The notes under the pieces were generated by a model. That model made no database searches, was not told the DNA's origin, and worked only from the letters and a program-made list of their open reading frames with translations. This document shows, piece after piece, positions 26,201 to 41,200 of a DNA stretch of 64,000 nucleotides. This DNA comes from Aphidius gifuensis. Lineage: Eukaryota; Arthropoda; Insecta; Hymenoptera; Braconidae. Position 1 is the stretch's first letter. The number at the start of each line of letters is the position of its first letter. The DNA lies in NCBI RefSeq assembly GCF_014905175.1, contig NC_057791.1, forward strand, positions 20,994,537 to 21,058,536. Reading direction: 5' to 3'. Made by a program: the position numbers and the translations under genes.

Positions 26201-29200
26201 ATATCTGTGCAGAAAATATTAACGGCGCTTATGAATATCAAACGGCCTTCTAATATTATTTTTATTTAACAATTTTTTACTGAGAAAAATTTTATTATAT
26301 GCATTTCTTTTTTTTGATGAAATGTTTTTTAATGTATATTAATAATGTGTAACGCACATAATTTTATGTATACGCCTACATTGCATTAATACATTTATCA
26401 TGTAACAAATCAGATCAAGAAAAAGGTCAGTTAATAAATAAAATAAATAAAATATAGAGAAAGGCACAACATACATTGGGCGAGGCACATTCGACACATT
26501 ACTACTATGTATATCGAATTTTTTTTTTTTTTTTTTGCAATCTATTTTCTTTCTTGCTAGAGATATAATGAGAAGAAGACGAAGAAATAAAAGGTACAAA
26601 AAAATCAGCAAAAGAAGAAGAAGAAGAGTGAAGGAACAAAAACGAAAAGAAAAAAAAAAAATAAAAATAATACGAGGGAAGACATTTACCCGGGGCGCCA
26701 CGTGGAACGGAACCGTTAGATAAAGGACTTTTTTATTTAATTTTTTTTTTTTTTTTTTACTCAACTGATATAGTGAAGTTAAAAGCTCGCTTCCAAGAGG
26801 TCTTACGAGGTCTTCGGAGCAACCAGGTATCATATATTGGTGAACATACAACACGAAATTTATTAAAGGAAAAAAGAAAAAAAAGTAAATAAAAATACTT
26901 TTAATATATTGTATTGTTTATTTAATTTTTTTTTATTTCAATTTATTGTTTAAATCCTGGAATTTCAAAGTGAAAAATCAACTAATTGTCTTGTTCTAGC
27001 TAGATCGTGAGGATCCCCTAGCGATGGGCGTGCAATTCAAGGTCCACTGTTCCGCGTTCCACGTTATTTCTCTGTGTATACCCTTGGCACAAGATTACCG
27101 GGTGTTGCAACAACAAATTGCCTGCTTTGCAGCTGATTGTTGTTGTTATTGTTATTTTTATTTTTATTATATATATATAAGAATTGTGGTGGTTGGAGTA
27201 TTGGTATAGATGTATCAGAATAAAATAAATTACAATTTAAAAATAAAACAAATATACAAAAGTAAATTTTTCAACAAAAAAAAAAATATATTCGCAAATA
27301 CAAAAATGCATTTCAAGTGTATCATCATCGCGTGCGGTCTTTATGTATGTACACTGAAAATATCAAGAATGAGGAAAATCATTTATACCTCAGTATGATA
27401 TCACGATTTTAGAAATAGCATTTTATTTTTTTTTCTTTCTTGAGTGTATGTATTAACTAATGGTGTAAATTGACGATTGCACTTAAAAGAATTAATTTTT
27501 CTATATCCGTATTAAATGAAGAAAATAAATTTAACATTTCATTTTGTATATATGTATATGAAACTGGTCGCGGCGCTAATGCAACGCGATACGCTACCTG
27601 GGTAATCAAGAGTAACGTAATTGGTGTGATCTTGACCTCGGTTCAGTCACGACTTATTGCCCAAGACTTTCATATTGCGCAACGACCCGCAGAAAGATCA
27701 TTGTCGGGTTATATATTTATAATACATACATAATACATACAGATGAATGAATCAATTGATGAATTCCACAGCAACACCTTTATTTTTTTATTTTTATATT
27801 GTTGTTGTTGTTATTATATGACCACACCTGACAAATAATTATTATCCAATCATTTGGATTACATTTAAAACGGTACAATTTTATCTTTGACTATATTTTT
27901 TATGTTATTTTTCATCTAAAAATATATCCTGATAGCTTAATGGGCCTTTCAACTCTAGACTCTCTGATGGGTAATTTTTGTTGTGCGAACTGCGGATAAA
28001 ACGATCGATGAAGGTGCAAACAACACGTGTTTTTTATTTTTTAAAAAATAAACTTTGTTGCATTTAATCAACGTAAGCGTAATTGGTACCTGGGCCTTTA
28101 CTTGGATTTTGTATGATGCCTTTACTTGGATCTGCAGCTTATAGTGGTAAATAAATAACCACTAGTAAAATGGATAACTTTGTCTATATAAAAACAGTGA
28201 ATAGGCACTATGTAGCATAACATTTTTCATTCTCGACAACTTGCACAAGTTTTTTTCTTTTATTTTTTTCATATTTTTCTTTACAAAGTATGTCTCAAGT
28301 TTCAATCATATCTGATTTTATTTTTTAAAAATTCTTATTCACATTTTATATGCATGAATAAAAATAATAATAAAATAATAATAAATTGATTTTGTATATA
28401 GTGTAGCGACCTAGACGAGAATCGAGGTCGACATCCTTCACCATGATTTTACAAATTTATTTTTTCTTAAATACCTGTATCTTGCTTCAGGTGAATGCTT
28501 GATGCATTGATTCTATATTTAGTCACATAATTTAATATAAAATATATTGCTCTTATTTACACTTGTTTATGTATTTAAAATTTATTATACTAAATTATTA
28601 TTTTTATTATATAATTCTATAAACTATTTGCAAAATATAAATGTTTTTTTTTTCTTTCAAACCAATTGATCAGACTGAATTGTAAAATCACCGTTTTCAC
28701 TTGTTATTATATATAGCCAAAGTGATGGTATTAAAATTTCAAAATAACCGTTATAATAACGACTACAACCTAGCACGTTGTTCAGCATCACAGCTACTCT
28801 CTTCATGTACATCAATTATTGAATGGTAAAACCTATCTAATCAAGTAATGAATGCGCGCACTCAAACTAACAAACGATACAACATCTTGCTCAACATTTA
28901 AAACAATTTTATAAGCTATACATATATTTAAAAAAAAAACATCAAAAAAAACACACCCATCATCAGAATATTCCATTAAATTTATATACTTAATTTATCA
29001 TATTTATAATATAGCAATAGAAAAACTTTTAACATTGCCAACAAAATAATATAATAAAAATGAAAATAATATATGATCAAATATAAAGATTAAGTAATTG
29101 AGATGTTGTAGATTGAGTTTTAAAAATTAGATAATAATAAACCAAAGATGAAGATGAGTTAAAAAAATGACGAAAGTGAATTAGCTTGTATATATTTATT

Positions 29201-32200
29201 TATTTATTTATTTATATTTTTATAAATATATACATGAAGAAAGTCGATGTAGAGGTGAGAGTGTTTCACGAAACGTGTCTCATTATCCCGGATCTTGTCA
29301 CCCTGACAATCATCAGGAGTATATATATACATATATAATATACTTGTCTATATATATTTATTTTATTTTTTTAAACTTTGCCATGTTGAATGTATAAAAT
29401 GGTGGGTGGCGAGGGATGTCCCCCTCGCACCGTTAAGGTCAACGTACATCAAGCCAACCTGTGTTTAGGCAAATGACCGAGGAGGGTATATACTTTTATA
29501 AATATAAATAAATAAAAAAAAATTATTTATATTGAGGGATACTGATATCTCTCTCTCAATTATTGTTTTTTATTTTTCCATCAACAATTTATATATTTAA
29601 AAAAATAAAATACATTAAAACTAATTTAGTATATTTTTTTTTTTTTTTTGCATTTAAATAAATATATTTAAATGCAGTTTATATATTGATGATTGATGGT
29701 AATAATGTTTTTTTTTAAATAATTTATAAATTATTATTAGTAATAAATTTTTTAATATTTTTTTCATCTAATTATATATACAGTGAATAAATATATTGAG
29801 ATATCATAAAAAATAAATATATAAATTATTCAAAGTTTTTTTTTTTTTTATTTTTAATAATGCACACAAGATAGATAATGAAAAATTATTATTGTAAATA
29901 TGAAAAATAAGAATTATGAAGACACATAACGATTCTTCCTTCCTGTATTTATATTTTTTTTATTTTTTACCCGATGCATTTGATAGTGTAACCTACCGAC
30001 TTGACCCCTTTTAACCGAACAGCGTATATAACGTATAACTGGCGTATATATTTCAAAAGAGTAGCTAAAAGTTGAGTATAATAATGCTCATGTATGTAGT
30101 CACTATCTTTCACACCACTATATATTTTTATTTATAAAATTATCAAGAATAGCTCACTGTAAAATTCACAACATCAACATTATTTTATTATAAAATAATA
30201 ATTATACAACAACAAGCAACAACCGCGTCGCATTTTACTATATTAAAATAGTAAAATTATTATTATTATTATTTTTGTTACTCTTATTACGATGTTTAAT
30301 AATGAACTTTAAATATTTTTTAAAGGTAATATAATAGTTGCATTATATATCCATGAAAATATAGTCAAGGAGTAATAACTATTAGTTTTGCTTTGAAACA
30401 CAATACATGCTTTGTATATATATATTTTATTTTAGTAAGTAACTAAAGTATGCTGTAGCTATGATGTGAATTATAAAAATAATATATCTATCCTAAGAAG
30501 TAAAAAATTTTTATAAAAATTTAAAAAGTATTTCTCACTCTTGTGAAAAACTTCCGGAAAAAATAAATATAAATTTGATGATGATGGTGTATACCATGGT
30601 GTAGATGATAAATCGGAGTATGAAAAATAAAAAAAATACTTGATTCTCAGTGTGATCGTAAAACTACTTTTACGATTCTCTTTGAATTATCATGTTCGGG
30701 AAGTGATGCAGCCTTGAATATACATCAATCATTTCAAAAATTATTTCATGGTGTCTATAAATATAATATACTAAATTTTTTAATATTTTTTTACAATAAT
30801 GTATGGGTATTTAAAAAAAAAGGCTTATAATTACATGTATAAAAATTGAATTAAATTTTTTAAAAAATAAAAGGATTATTCATTTATTCGATATACTGAT
30901 ACATCAGTTTGTCTAATCATGGACTGCCACCCGCGAATTGTATATAAAAACTTCATGGAAGACTAACGAACAGGAAAAAAAAAAAAATAATAAAAGAAAG
31001 AAGAAAGGTAAAGAAAAAAATATAATATAAATAAAAAAGAAATGTAGCTGAGGAAAAGAAGACGAAGGACAACGAGTATAGAAGAAGAGTTCATGAGAAA
31101 CATCTTTATCGTTTAATCTGGCGTAGCCCCTGATGGGATCCCAACTACTCCAGAGTCAGCTGACGACGTTCATGTATATATAAACAAGTGTATATAAATA
31201 TTTAAAAACATTATTAGTTTATTTTTTTTTTATTTATCCCAATCATCAAGTAAATTTCTACCGATCCAATTCATCTGATGTTTGTATATGTGTGTAGATC
31301 TTTGTTTAATTTATATCTAATTCGCTCTCGTTTTCTTTAATCCAACAGGCGTCTCGTATTTTCTCAGTATCAAATTGGCAATGAGCATATTATGGGCTAT
31401 TCATTAACGTTTAATTGACTTTTCAATAACAAGTTAAATAAATTGGAGGCATTGGTTGCTGATTTTTTCAACACGGATTATGGTGTATATATTTTTTTTT
31501 TTTTCTTTTTTTGTTACGGATGTTTTTCCGGACGATCGATGGAATGACGACATGAGTTACGATTCTTGTAATTTAGAATTTTGTAATTTTAAATGTGTAA
31601 TAAATATTTTTATGGTGATTAAAACGCCCACGAGATCAATGTGAGTGTAAATGATATGTAAATTAATTACATCAACGTATAATGACAAATCTTTTTTGTA
31701 TAATTCAATTAAAATTTTATTTTTTCTTTGTATATAAAAAAAACATTGTTGGTGTTGTTGATGATTTCATACTGCAAAAGGTTTTGATTTTTTATATTGT
31801 AACATTCGAGGTACAGCCTATGGAACGGACACATATTTTTCTAGGTTTTAATTTATTTAACAACAAATTTGTTAACGCAAAAAAAAAATAAAAATAATTA
31901 AAGTTAATTTATAAAACTTTCAGGATAATTGAGCTGTTGTTTGATCAATCATTTAAAGAAATCATTTTTTTAAATAAAAGAAATATTTTTATCAATTAAA
32001 ATAATTTTGCTTATTTTTTAAAATAAATTTAAACAAAAAATTTAAAATATAAATTAATTTATACTTAAAAAACTGTTAATGTATTTGACTAATTAAAATT
32101 CACAAGATTATTTTAATTTTGCATGTTGTTTGTATATTAATTGAAAAATAATAAATATCAAAAAAACATGCGTTAAGTTTGTGGATAATGATCTCTTCAA

Positions 32201-35200
32201 GTAAACAGCAAACAACGCAAGCTTGATATGTATGGACACATGGCACGCGTTTGCGTGTATGATACAGCCAAGTAAACACGTGTGACATGTACGGAAATGA
32301 ATCACAAGTATTTTAATTATTTTATAAATATACTAAATTGAATTTTGATATATTATATTATTTTTTAAAAACAAAAAGAAACAAAGTATACATCAAAAAT
32401 CTAATAAAACCTAATATTGTGTGTGCAATAATGTGTAAAATAAAAAAATCAATTTCATGCTTTTTTATTATTATACAGATCAAAATAAAAAAAAATAATA
32501 TATTATTATTATCTACAAACAATTCCGACCAATGTTGAGTATATTAAAATTGAAGCAAGACAGATATAAATTCCGTTTTGCTATTATGTATATAGACTAG
32601 AAGTTGATTCTTGGTAAATTTTATATTGAGAGCTTTAACCATCAGAAATATGGATTTAAAATAAGGTTCCTATATTTTTTATAACATTTTAAAATTACCG
32701 TTTGACTGAATCATTTTCTTTAAACTATATATTTTTACTATGCGGTCAAAATAATATTTTTTCTACTTTATTTTTTAAGTAGTGAATTTTAAATTTACGT
32801 GATGATGATACCAGAGAATCTGAACTTTGAATTTATCTAAGCACGAACATTTTATATACATTTATTTATTTTTTTTTCATTCTGTAACATCTGTTGCTGT
32901 GTGTATACTTTCTACAAGTAAATACGAGCAGTGTCTTTATGCACTATCTATATACAAGAAAAATAAATAAATAAATAAAAAAGGTTAACTTTATAGCTTA
33001 AAGTGCGGCAATGAGCAAAAGATATTTTCTGTTGAACAATTTCGCTAAAAATTGGCTCATCTTGATGATAAATATGCATGGAATTTACGGTTAAACTAAA
33101 TCATTGAAAAATTATTGAACATTTATTATTATTCTTAGATTTTTTGTTGATTCAATGTCACGCTAATTTTTTTATTTAATTTTTTTTCTTCAAAACCCAA
33201 CGGGATTCTAATTACTAAAACAAAAAGTTAATTTTTTTTTTTTTCGCTGTAAAGCCTGTAAAGTATTATTGTATATTTACTATGTCGTGTTTATTATAAA
33301 TAAACCAAGTCATTTAATTGCTCGATATTATTTTTTAACAATTAATTTTTTACAATAAAAATTTTACAAATTTTTGTTATAAATATAACATTAGCTGAAG
33401 AGTGTTAACGGAATGTTTGTCGTCTCAGAGCGTCTTGGCTTGTTGACCGCGTTAATGGTGTTCTCGTGTTAAGTTCGTGACTTCAACAAGAAAATATGAG
33501 GGGGACTACAACACCAAGCGAGAAATAAACGCGTGCAAAAGACAGAATTTAAGGACATTGGCACTATAAAGCACTTTGCATATAATACATTATGAAAAAA
33601 GAAAAATAATTATTCTAGAATAAATATGATTTACAAGAACGTGACTCAATACAAAAAAAAAACGAATAAACGAATGAATTACTTGTATGATTAATTTGAA
33701 TATCATGTATGATAAATTATAATAAACCAATTTCAACGAGTTACATTTAAATTTAAAATAAATATAATAAATTCAAGGGTTAAATTAAATACGATAATTC
33801 ATGTTGGATATATGAAATATATATTAAAATGATATAGTCGTTGATTTAAATTCCAAACACTTTTACTGATGCCAATAAGAATAAAATAATAAGAAGAAGA
33901 TCAAGTGGAAAAAGAAGAAGATGAAGATGAAGAAAAAATATAAATAATGAAAAAAAAATAAAAAAATAAAAATATTGCCAAGAGGGGTAGGTAAGTCGTG
34001 CGACACGAACACGATGTTCATGTAGCTGTAAATCGACCACACCATGTGTTTGTGTGTGACGCGTATGATATTAGTAATCACATGTGCATATATTTTATTT
34101 TTTTTTATTTTAACATATTCCTTTTCAATCTATATTGGATTGATTTTGATCTTCTATCATCTCAATGTTCTCCACCTCGGTACATCATGTAAAATGATCC
34201 ACCAAGCCGGCACGTTTCTGTATATCACCAAGCATATTGTGGTTTATATCCCGTTTCGACATATATCGATCACATTTTCTTGTCTTTATATTTTACCTTT
34301 TTTTTTTTTTATTCTCATAAAAACCTCATGACCGTTAACTTAATCAAGATGACATTAAATAAAATTTACTTGATTATAAAATAAGTTAATTAAAAAAAAA
34401 AAAAATATAAACTTACGTGCTCCAAAATGATTGTATCTTTCCATCCATGATACTCATCAAAATGTCTTGTTCACAATAATCACACTTTGATTTATTAAAT
34501 CACACAAAGTCACAAAGTCTAAATGAAACTTAAAGAATTTAATTTTCAAGTTGAAAAAAAATTATAATAATAAGATAAAATATTTTACCACAAATTAATT
34601 TGAATGAAAAAAAAAAATTATTATCACTGATTTAAACTTGAGTTTAAATTAAATTTAAAAAAAAAAAAAAAACATTAATTTAATAAATTGTTGATGTTGG
34701 CAATTGTTCCTGAGCAAGACAGGCTCCTGTCTAATGCTCCTGCTGATACAACAGTGGACAGACAAAATCCAATTCTGTCTTGGTGCCCTTTTCCTCGGTG
34801 ATGGTGATAGAGAAGAAGAAGGATGATGATGATGATGATAATAATAAGAATAAAAAGACTGTGTATTTGGAGGAGGGATAAAAAACTTGTGAATATTGTA
34901 TAAAGAAAAAGGTGAAGGAGTAGTAGGAGTAGGAAGAAAAGAAGGAAGAGACTTTGTGATTTCTTCAACGTGGTAGAAAGAGTGTTAGGTGCAGAAAATA
35001 GTCGCAGAAATGGTAAACTTGGCAGGGGTAAATGAAAAAATATCAAAAACAAAAAAAATAAACTAAGAGAAAGAGAATTATGGTGGTGGTGATGATGTTG
35101 GTGGTGGTGGTGGTGATGATGAATATATACAACGTTGTATAATACTTGATATATGTAGAATGTTCAAAAGAAAGGATAACTTATAGTTACTCTGGTGTTT

Positions 35201-38200
35201 GCAGAGTGGAGCACTGTCTTGTAATGACATGGTCTAGGAAATTCCAGTCACTTTTGTAATATAATTTTATAAAAAGTGAATTTTCAAATATCAAAAGTGG
35301 GGGAATTTATTAAAAGCCATAGCATAACTCACTCGCATCACTTGAATTAAAAATCAATCATTCAATCATTTATCTTGTCAACATTAACCAATTATGTATT
35401 CAATAATTTTAAATATACTTGTTTAGTAATTAAATTTTAAAAAATGATTGAATAATTATTTAAATGAAATAGTAATTAAATTAACTCAGTGTATATATTA
35501 ATATAAACTTGATAAATTAACATGCTTGCACTTTGAAGAAGCCTGGGAATATACAATGTATATATAAAAATAAAAAATGTATATGCAAAAAATAATAGAG
35601 TAATTTTATTATTTGAAGGGTACAAAAGACCGTTAGACGCGTGCAAATACGGAAATTTTCAGGGCGTATACTGTTAGTATTTTTTTTGAAATTTTATTTT
35701 CATTGTTAAATTTATAAATTCTTTGATATAGATATATTTTTTTTTTGTTTTAATTTAAGTTTAATACTGGCGCCATCAACGTTACAACTTGGTGGAGCTT
35801 GTTTAATATATACCTGTCGACTTGAAAACACGAGGTCTATCGGCATTGACACATTGAAAAATTCAACGTCACGAAATTCGTCTCGATTGACTCACAAAGT
35901 GTTTTTAAATAACGGACCAAAACATGTATATAGAAAAAAAAAAATGTATATTTATATAGTTTAAATTGTTGGATCAAGGTATACTATTGTCTTTGATCGA
36001 TTGTCTCAATCAGACTCATCACTCCAGGAGTTCTGCAGGCGAGAGTCTTTCACACACTATCATTTATATAATTTTTTTTTATTTTTTTTTTTACATTTTT
36101 ATTATTTCCTCTCTATTTGTCGGCTTTATTTTTTTTCATATAAAATTTATTTGAATCTATTGGCTTATGCTCAATAAAAAAAAAAGGAAAAAAAAATGCA
36201 GTAAAATAGTCTATCACTCATCAGGCGCTTTGACTTTTTATTGGTCATTGTCGCCATCTCATCATTTTTTTTTTTGCTACAATTTATTTATTTTATTTTA
36301 TTTTTTTATCTATTCGCTTTTATTATTCACATAAAAATTCTTGCAAAAATTGTTTAACTGAAAAATATATTATGCCGAAAAATTGCTTGGGAATTTATAT
36401 AAAGAATTTTTTACAAAACTATGTAAAGACTTGAATATGCAACAACAAGTGCGAAGGTATTTTTATATCTTTTTATTTCTCAGAGTTCTTTTACTTCAGC
36501 AAAGGGGTAATCGTTTGGTGGGACGAGTAATATTACAGATACAACAAGAAACTAGCAATAAGAAAATTTTGCTGCCTCTAATCATTCATCTCACATTAGT
36601 ATATATATATAAAAATAATTCAAGAGAACAACAGCTACAAACGGAATAAACGAAAAACCAAAACTCCTTAATACTTATAATAAAAATAAATATAAAAATA
36701 AAATTGTAAGCGTGAATCACGGAATCACGATTTTGTTATATCGACTTCACTATAAATGACCAACACTTGCTGATGATAATAAAGATTGATTTCAACTTGA
36801 ATTTTGATAAATTAAATAACAATATTATAAACCATATTTTTCATTCAATGTCAAAATAAAATAGCTATATTCGTGAGACTAAAATTGATAATAAAAATTA
36901 CTATAAATATCCTCTAAAATTAATCATCATAATTTTGTTTAAAAAACCTAGAAAAATTTTATTAATAAAATTAATATTATTCACAATTTAAAGTGACAAT
37001 TATTAATTAATTTATTTAATTTTTCGTAATATTTTTATTCATTTATTTACATGATGTAGAAATATAAATTGTTGATAATGATGATGAAGGATTATACCAC
37101 GCTGCAAGGCAAATCATCAAGGGCCAAGATGTACAAAACAAGTCTAATCGATCTCTTGAAATATAAATGCAATAATAAAAAATAAAAATAATTCTGATGG
37201 TTAGAACTGTTGATGAACTTTTATATACATACCATATATAAAAAAAAAAAAAATTAAAAAAAAATAAAAGTTAGGTGGTTGATGATATACGGTGTGAGCC
37301 AACGTGGAGGTCGATCTCGTGCGATACCCTTCCTCATTGCAATTATTTGTATCGTAGGTTTTATCTTTTATTCCCTTCGACATAGCTCCCTAGCTCATCA
37401 GTATTATTTACAACATTAATTTACCCCCGTCGACTGGTTAAAATAATATTAAAATTGTTTTTTTTAATTTATATAAATTATGTATTGAAATTTGAAAAGA
37501 AAAAAAATAAATAAAAAACAAATGACATTTTTATTATAACCCTTGTCGTCAATACAATTAATAATTAATACGTCAAAATTATATTGTCATGTTGAATCAG
37601 CAAATTTTATATTTTATTTTTATTATAGACTCAATTAACCTCTAGGTGCGTATGTGAACCATCAACCATTTCAATAGCAATATTATATTTAATTTAATGT
37701 TTTTTTTGTTTTTTAATTTTTTGCAACGCCCTTGCAACATTCAACTGCAGTTATTGACCTTTTATTTTTTAAACATCTAGATTTTATTATTGTTATTATT
37801 GTTAATTTGATTATTTCAGAGGAAGTTAAATAAAGTACAAAGGAAATAAAATAAATTTCACAAGTTTCCAGCGAAGCATGGTGGTCTCATCTTGAATGAG
37901 ATCCCAATTTCATTTGACTTACAAATACCAATGAGAAAAATATGAAAAAAAATATCAAGGAAAGCATCAACCGAGACCATGATGGACATCATCATAATAG
38001 AAACTTGGATATTTCTCAAGGGTAAATGTACAATGGTCATTTATTTTTTATTTTTTATTTTTTTCATAAACAGAAGTATTGAAATTGTTTTCGGAAATGA
38101 TTTACTTTTGTACTAAAAATTTTTTTTCTATTGAAAGTAAAGGTGTTTTTCATTATTTATTATTTTCTCACTTACAAATTTAAAATTGTTATTTGAAATA

Positions 38201-41200
38201 AAAAAATTAATTTAATAACAAATAAAGTTTAAAAATATATTAAAATTTATTTTTTAAATTTTTAAAATAATGAAATTTCATGGAAAAAATTTTTTTTTTT
38301 TTTTTAATTTTAAAATAATAAAATTTATTATTTAATAAAAAGAAAAAATTTTTTAAAATGATTTTTTTAATTTTAAAATAATGAAGCTTATCATTTGATG
38401 AAAAAAAAAAATTTTTTAATTGATTTTTAATAATTTTAAAATAGTAAAATTAATTATTTGATTAAAGAAAAATTTTTAAATTGATTTTTAATTAATAAAT
38501 CTTACTATTCAATGAAAGGAAAATTTTTAAATTAATTTTTAAAATTTTCAAGTTAATGCAATTATAAATTGAGTTGAAAAAAAATAATAATATTATGTTA
38601 ATTTATTTTTTAAAATTCTTTTTAGTCTAGATTTTCAATTATCAAGAGTTGGTGATTCAACATTTTTCATTCCAGATCGTGAGTAATTATTTAAACTATA
38701 ATAAAAATAAAAAAATAAATGCATAGTAATAAATTTATAATAAATTAAATTTATAAAATTGAAAAATGTTTTTTATATAGCTTTTGATGGAGTTTGCTAT
38801 CGTTCATTGAATGACACTCTCCAGGCATTTACAGTGGTCTTGACTGAGTGGTATCAAAATGCTTGTATCGTGACTAGTGCTGTTATGTCAGACATTAAAA
38901 CACTCTGGATAATAACAAGTACAATAACTCTACAATATTTATTTCTTTATAAAACGATAATTTAATTTTTATTTATTACCAGATGAAAGTTATATTAAAA
39001 AATTAAAAACCGTAGGAAATTTAGTATTTTATTATCTAATTGTTTTGGCAATATACATCATCGAAACTGGATTTTGGATAAATAAAAAAATCATTCAATT
39101 ATTAACAACAATTGTCATAAATTCAAATGGGTATGTAGATATTTTTAAAACAAAAAATATAACTCATAAAAATTTTATTTAATAATTTTTTATAGAAATA
39201 CACAAGCGACAATTGGTCTCTGTATATTTATTGGTTTTATGATAATTGCATTTTTACTTGGTGGATTAATCAACTCGTCAACTTCATCATCTTCATGTTA
39301 AATTCAATCAACACAAAATCAATTAAATAAATAAATAAATTACATGTAAATTATCAAAAGTAAAAAATAACGAAATAAAAATCTAAAAAAAAAAATATTT
39401 TAAAGCAATAACAAAAAGAAAATTAATTTATATATAAAAAAAAAAAAATAGTAGAAGTATATTGATTCAATCAACAAAAGTATTGTTGAAATATTTAAAA
39501 GATAAATTTAAAAATTGTTTGAAACAATTGTATACAAAATGAATACCGTTTCCGTGAGGATAATCATCTCACAATAATAAAAAATTTTTATGTCATAATC
39601 TACGAAACTAACAACAACAACAAACGAGCTCTTGTTCTTACAATGACCCAAGATGAAAAATCATCATAATCATTATACAAACTTTAAATTATTATAACTA
39701 TTATTGTATGTTATACATTTTATTTTATTACTTTGTTTTATTTATATATAATATATTTTTTTTCCTTGGTAATAATGTTGATGTGTAATTATCACTCAAC
39801 AAAACGCACTCTGATTTGTTCTGGGCACACCTCACTGAATAAATTTATATACAGTTTATTATAAAAATAAAAAATAGTTTACTTTTACTTTCACACGCGT
39901 ATCATGAATAAAATTATTACATTTGAATAACGCATCAACGCGCAAACGCATTTTTCCTGAACGAAGACATTTTTTTATAAAATTATTTAGTATAATTATT
40001 AGAATCACTCGCAAATATCCGTTGATCGTACGGTAAAATCACATAGTTTTTATTTTAGACTCATATGTTTAGCACTCAATGATAAAATAATATTCAAGCA
40101 TGTTTATCATATTTTTTTTTTTTCAATAAATATTTTTATAAATGATTTGGAAATTTTTTTTTTTTAACTAATTAGAATGTACAAGTACACTCGGTATCAT
40201 CATCAAGTAAATATAATTTTTTGAATTATATTACTTAACTGTAAAAAAATAAAAAAAAAAAAAATGTATTTTATTTAGTTATTGCATTTATTTTTTTTTT
40301 AAAAAGAAAAGTTTAATCTCCGTTAGCGCAAAAAAAAAAAAAAAAGGATAAATGGGTGTCGTAATGTTTCGTAAGAAAGCTCATTTTACGGTCTTCTTAA
40401 TAAACCCATAAACGCGTTTACGTATATGCTACATCAACTAGCTTGAAATAATAAAAAAAAGAAATGAATAAGATGATGATGATGATGATGATGATCCAAG
40501 ATATCGATGCCATAATAATTAACTTACCAAAGTACATAACACATTTTTTTTTAATATGAAAATTTTTCCTTGTAGTCTTGTTATTATCGACATATAAAAA
40601 AAAAAAAAAAGAGTTATAATAATTAATAACTTTTAAATAAACCGTTTTTTACTATAGTTTTACAGGTATAAATAATAAAATTAGTTTATTGTCTAATTTA
40701 TTATTATAATGTTGTTGTAATGCGAATAAAAAAATTTTATTTTAATGAATTTTTTCTATATATTTTACGCACAAGTGGTTTATTTATAATAATTAATAAT
40801 TGTAAATAAATTTATGTGTTGTAATAATAAATAATAATAATAAAATTAATAAAAATTAATTGTTAATATTATTATTAACTATATTACGATTTGATTCACT
40901 ATTGCAAGTTCGATTCTCGTCAGAGTCTTTTTTATTTTACCATATATATATATATTTTTTCTAATTCAATAACAATTGATTATTATTAATAATTATAGTA
41001 TTAATTTAGATTTATAGTAATATAATTTTGACTCAATTTTAAATTTGAATCGGTCAAATAAAATTAAGTGTATTGACAAGTAAAAATAATTTACAAAAAT
41101 CTTTGTGCTTTTTAATTTAAAAAAAATTTTTTTTTCAATATAACAACAATTAATTATTATTAAAAAAAAAAAAAAAATATTATTATCAATAATTAAATTC

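Noticed and set aside
26339..26854. Minus-strand 171-codon frame
   Set aside because: Composed of Lys, Leu and Phe runs opposite T and GAA tracts; no codon bias or conserved motif.
34675..35052. Minus-strand 125-codon frame, Leu/Phe-rich
   Set aside because: It is the reverse of purine trinucleotide repeats, with no splice context and low complexity.
36383..36649. Plus-strand 88-codon frame upstream of the nested gene
   Set aside because: Ends in an in-frame stop with no phase-compatible donor to the nested gene; composition is not codon-like.
40895..40930. GCAAGTTCGATTCTCGT, a tRNA B-box-like sequence
   Set aside because: The T-stem does not pair, no A box lies at the right distance upstream, and no cloverleaf can be drawn.
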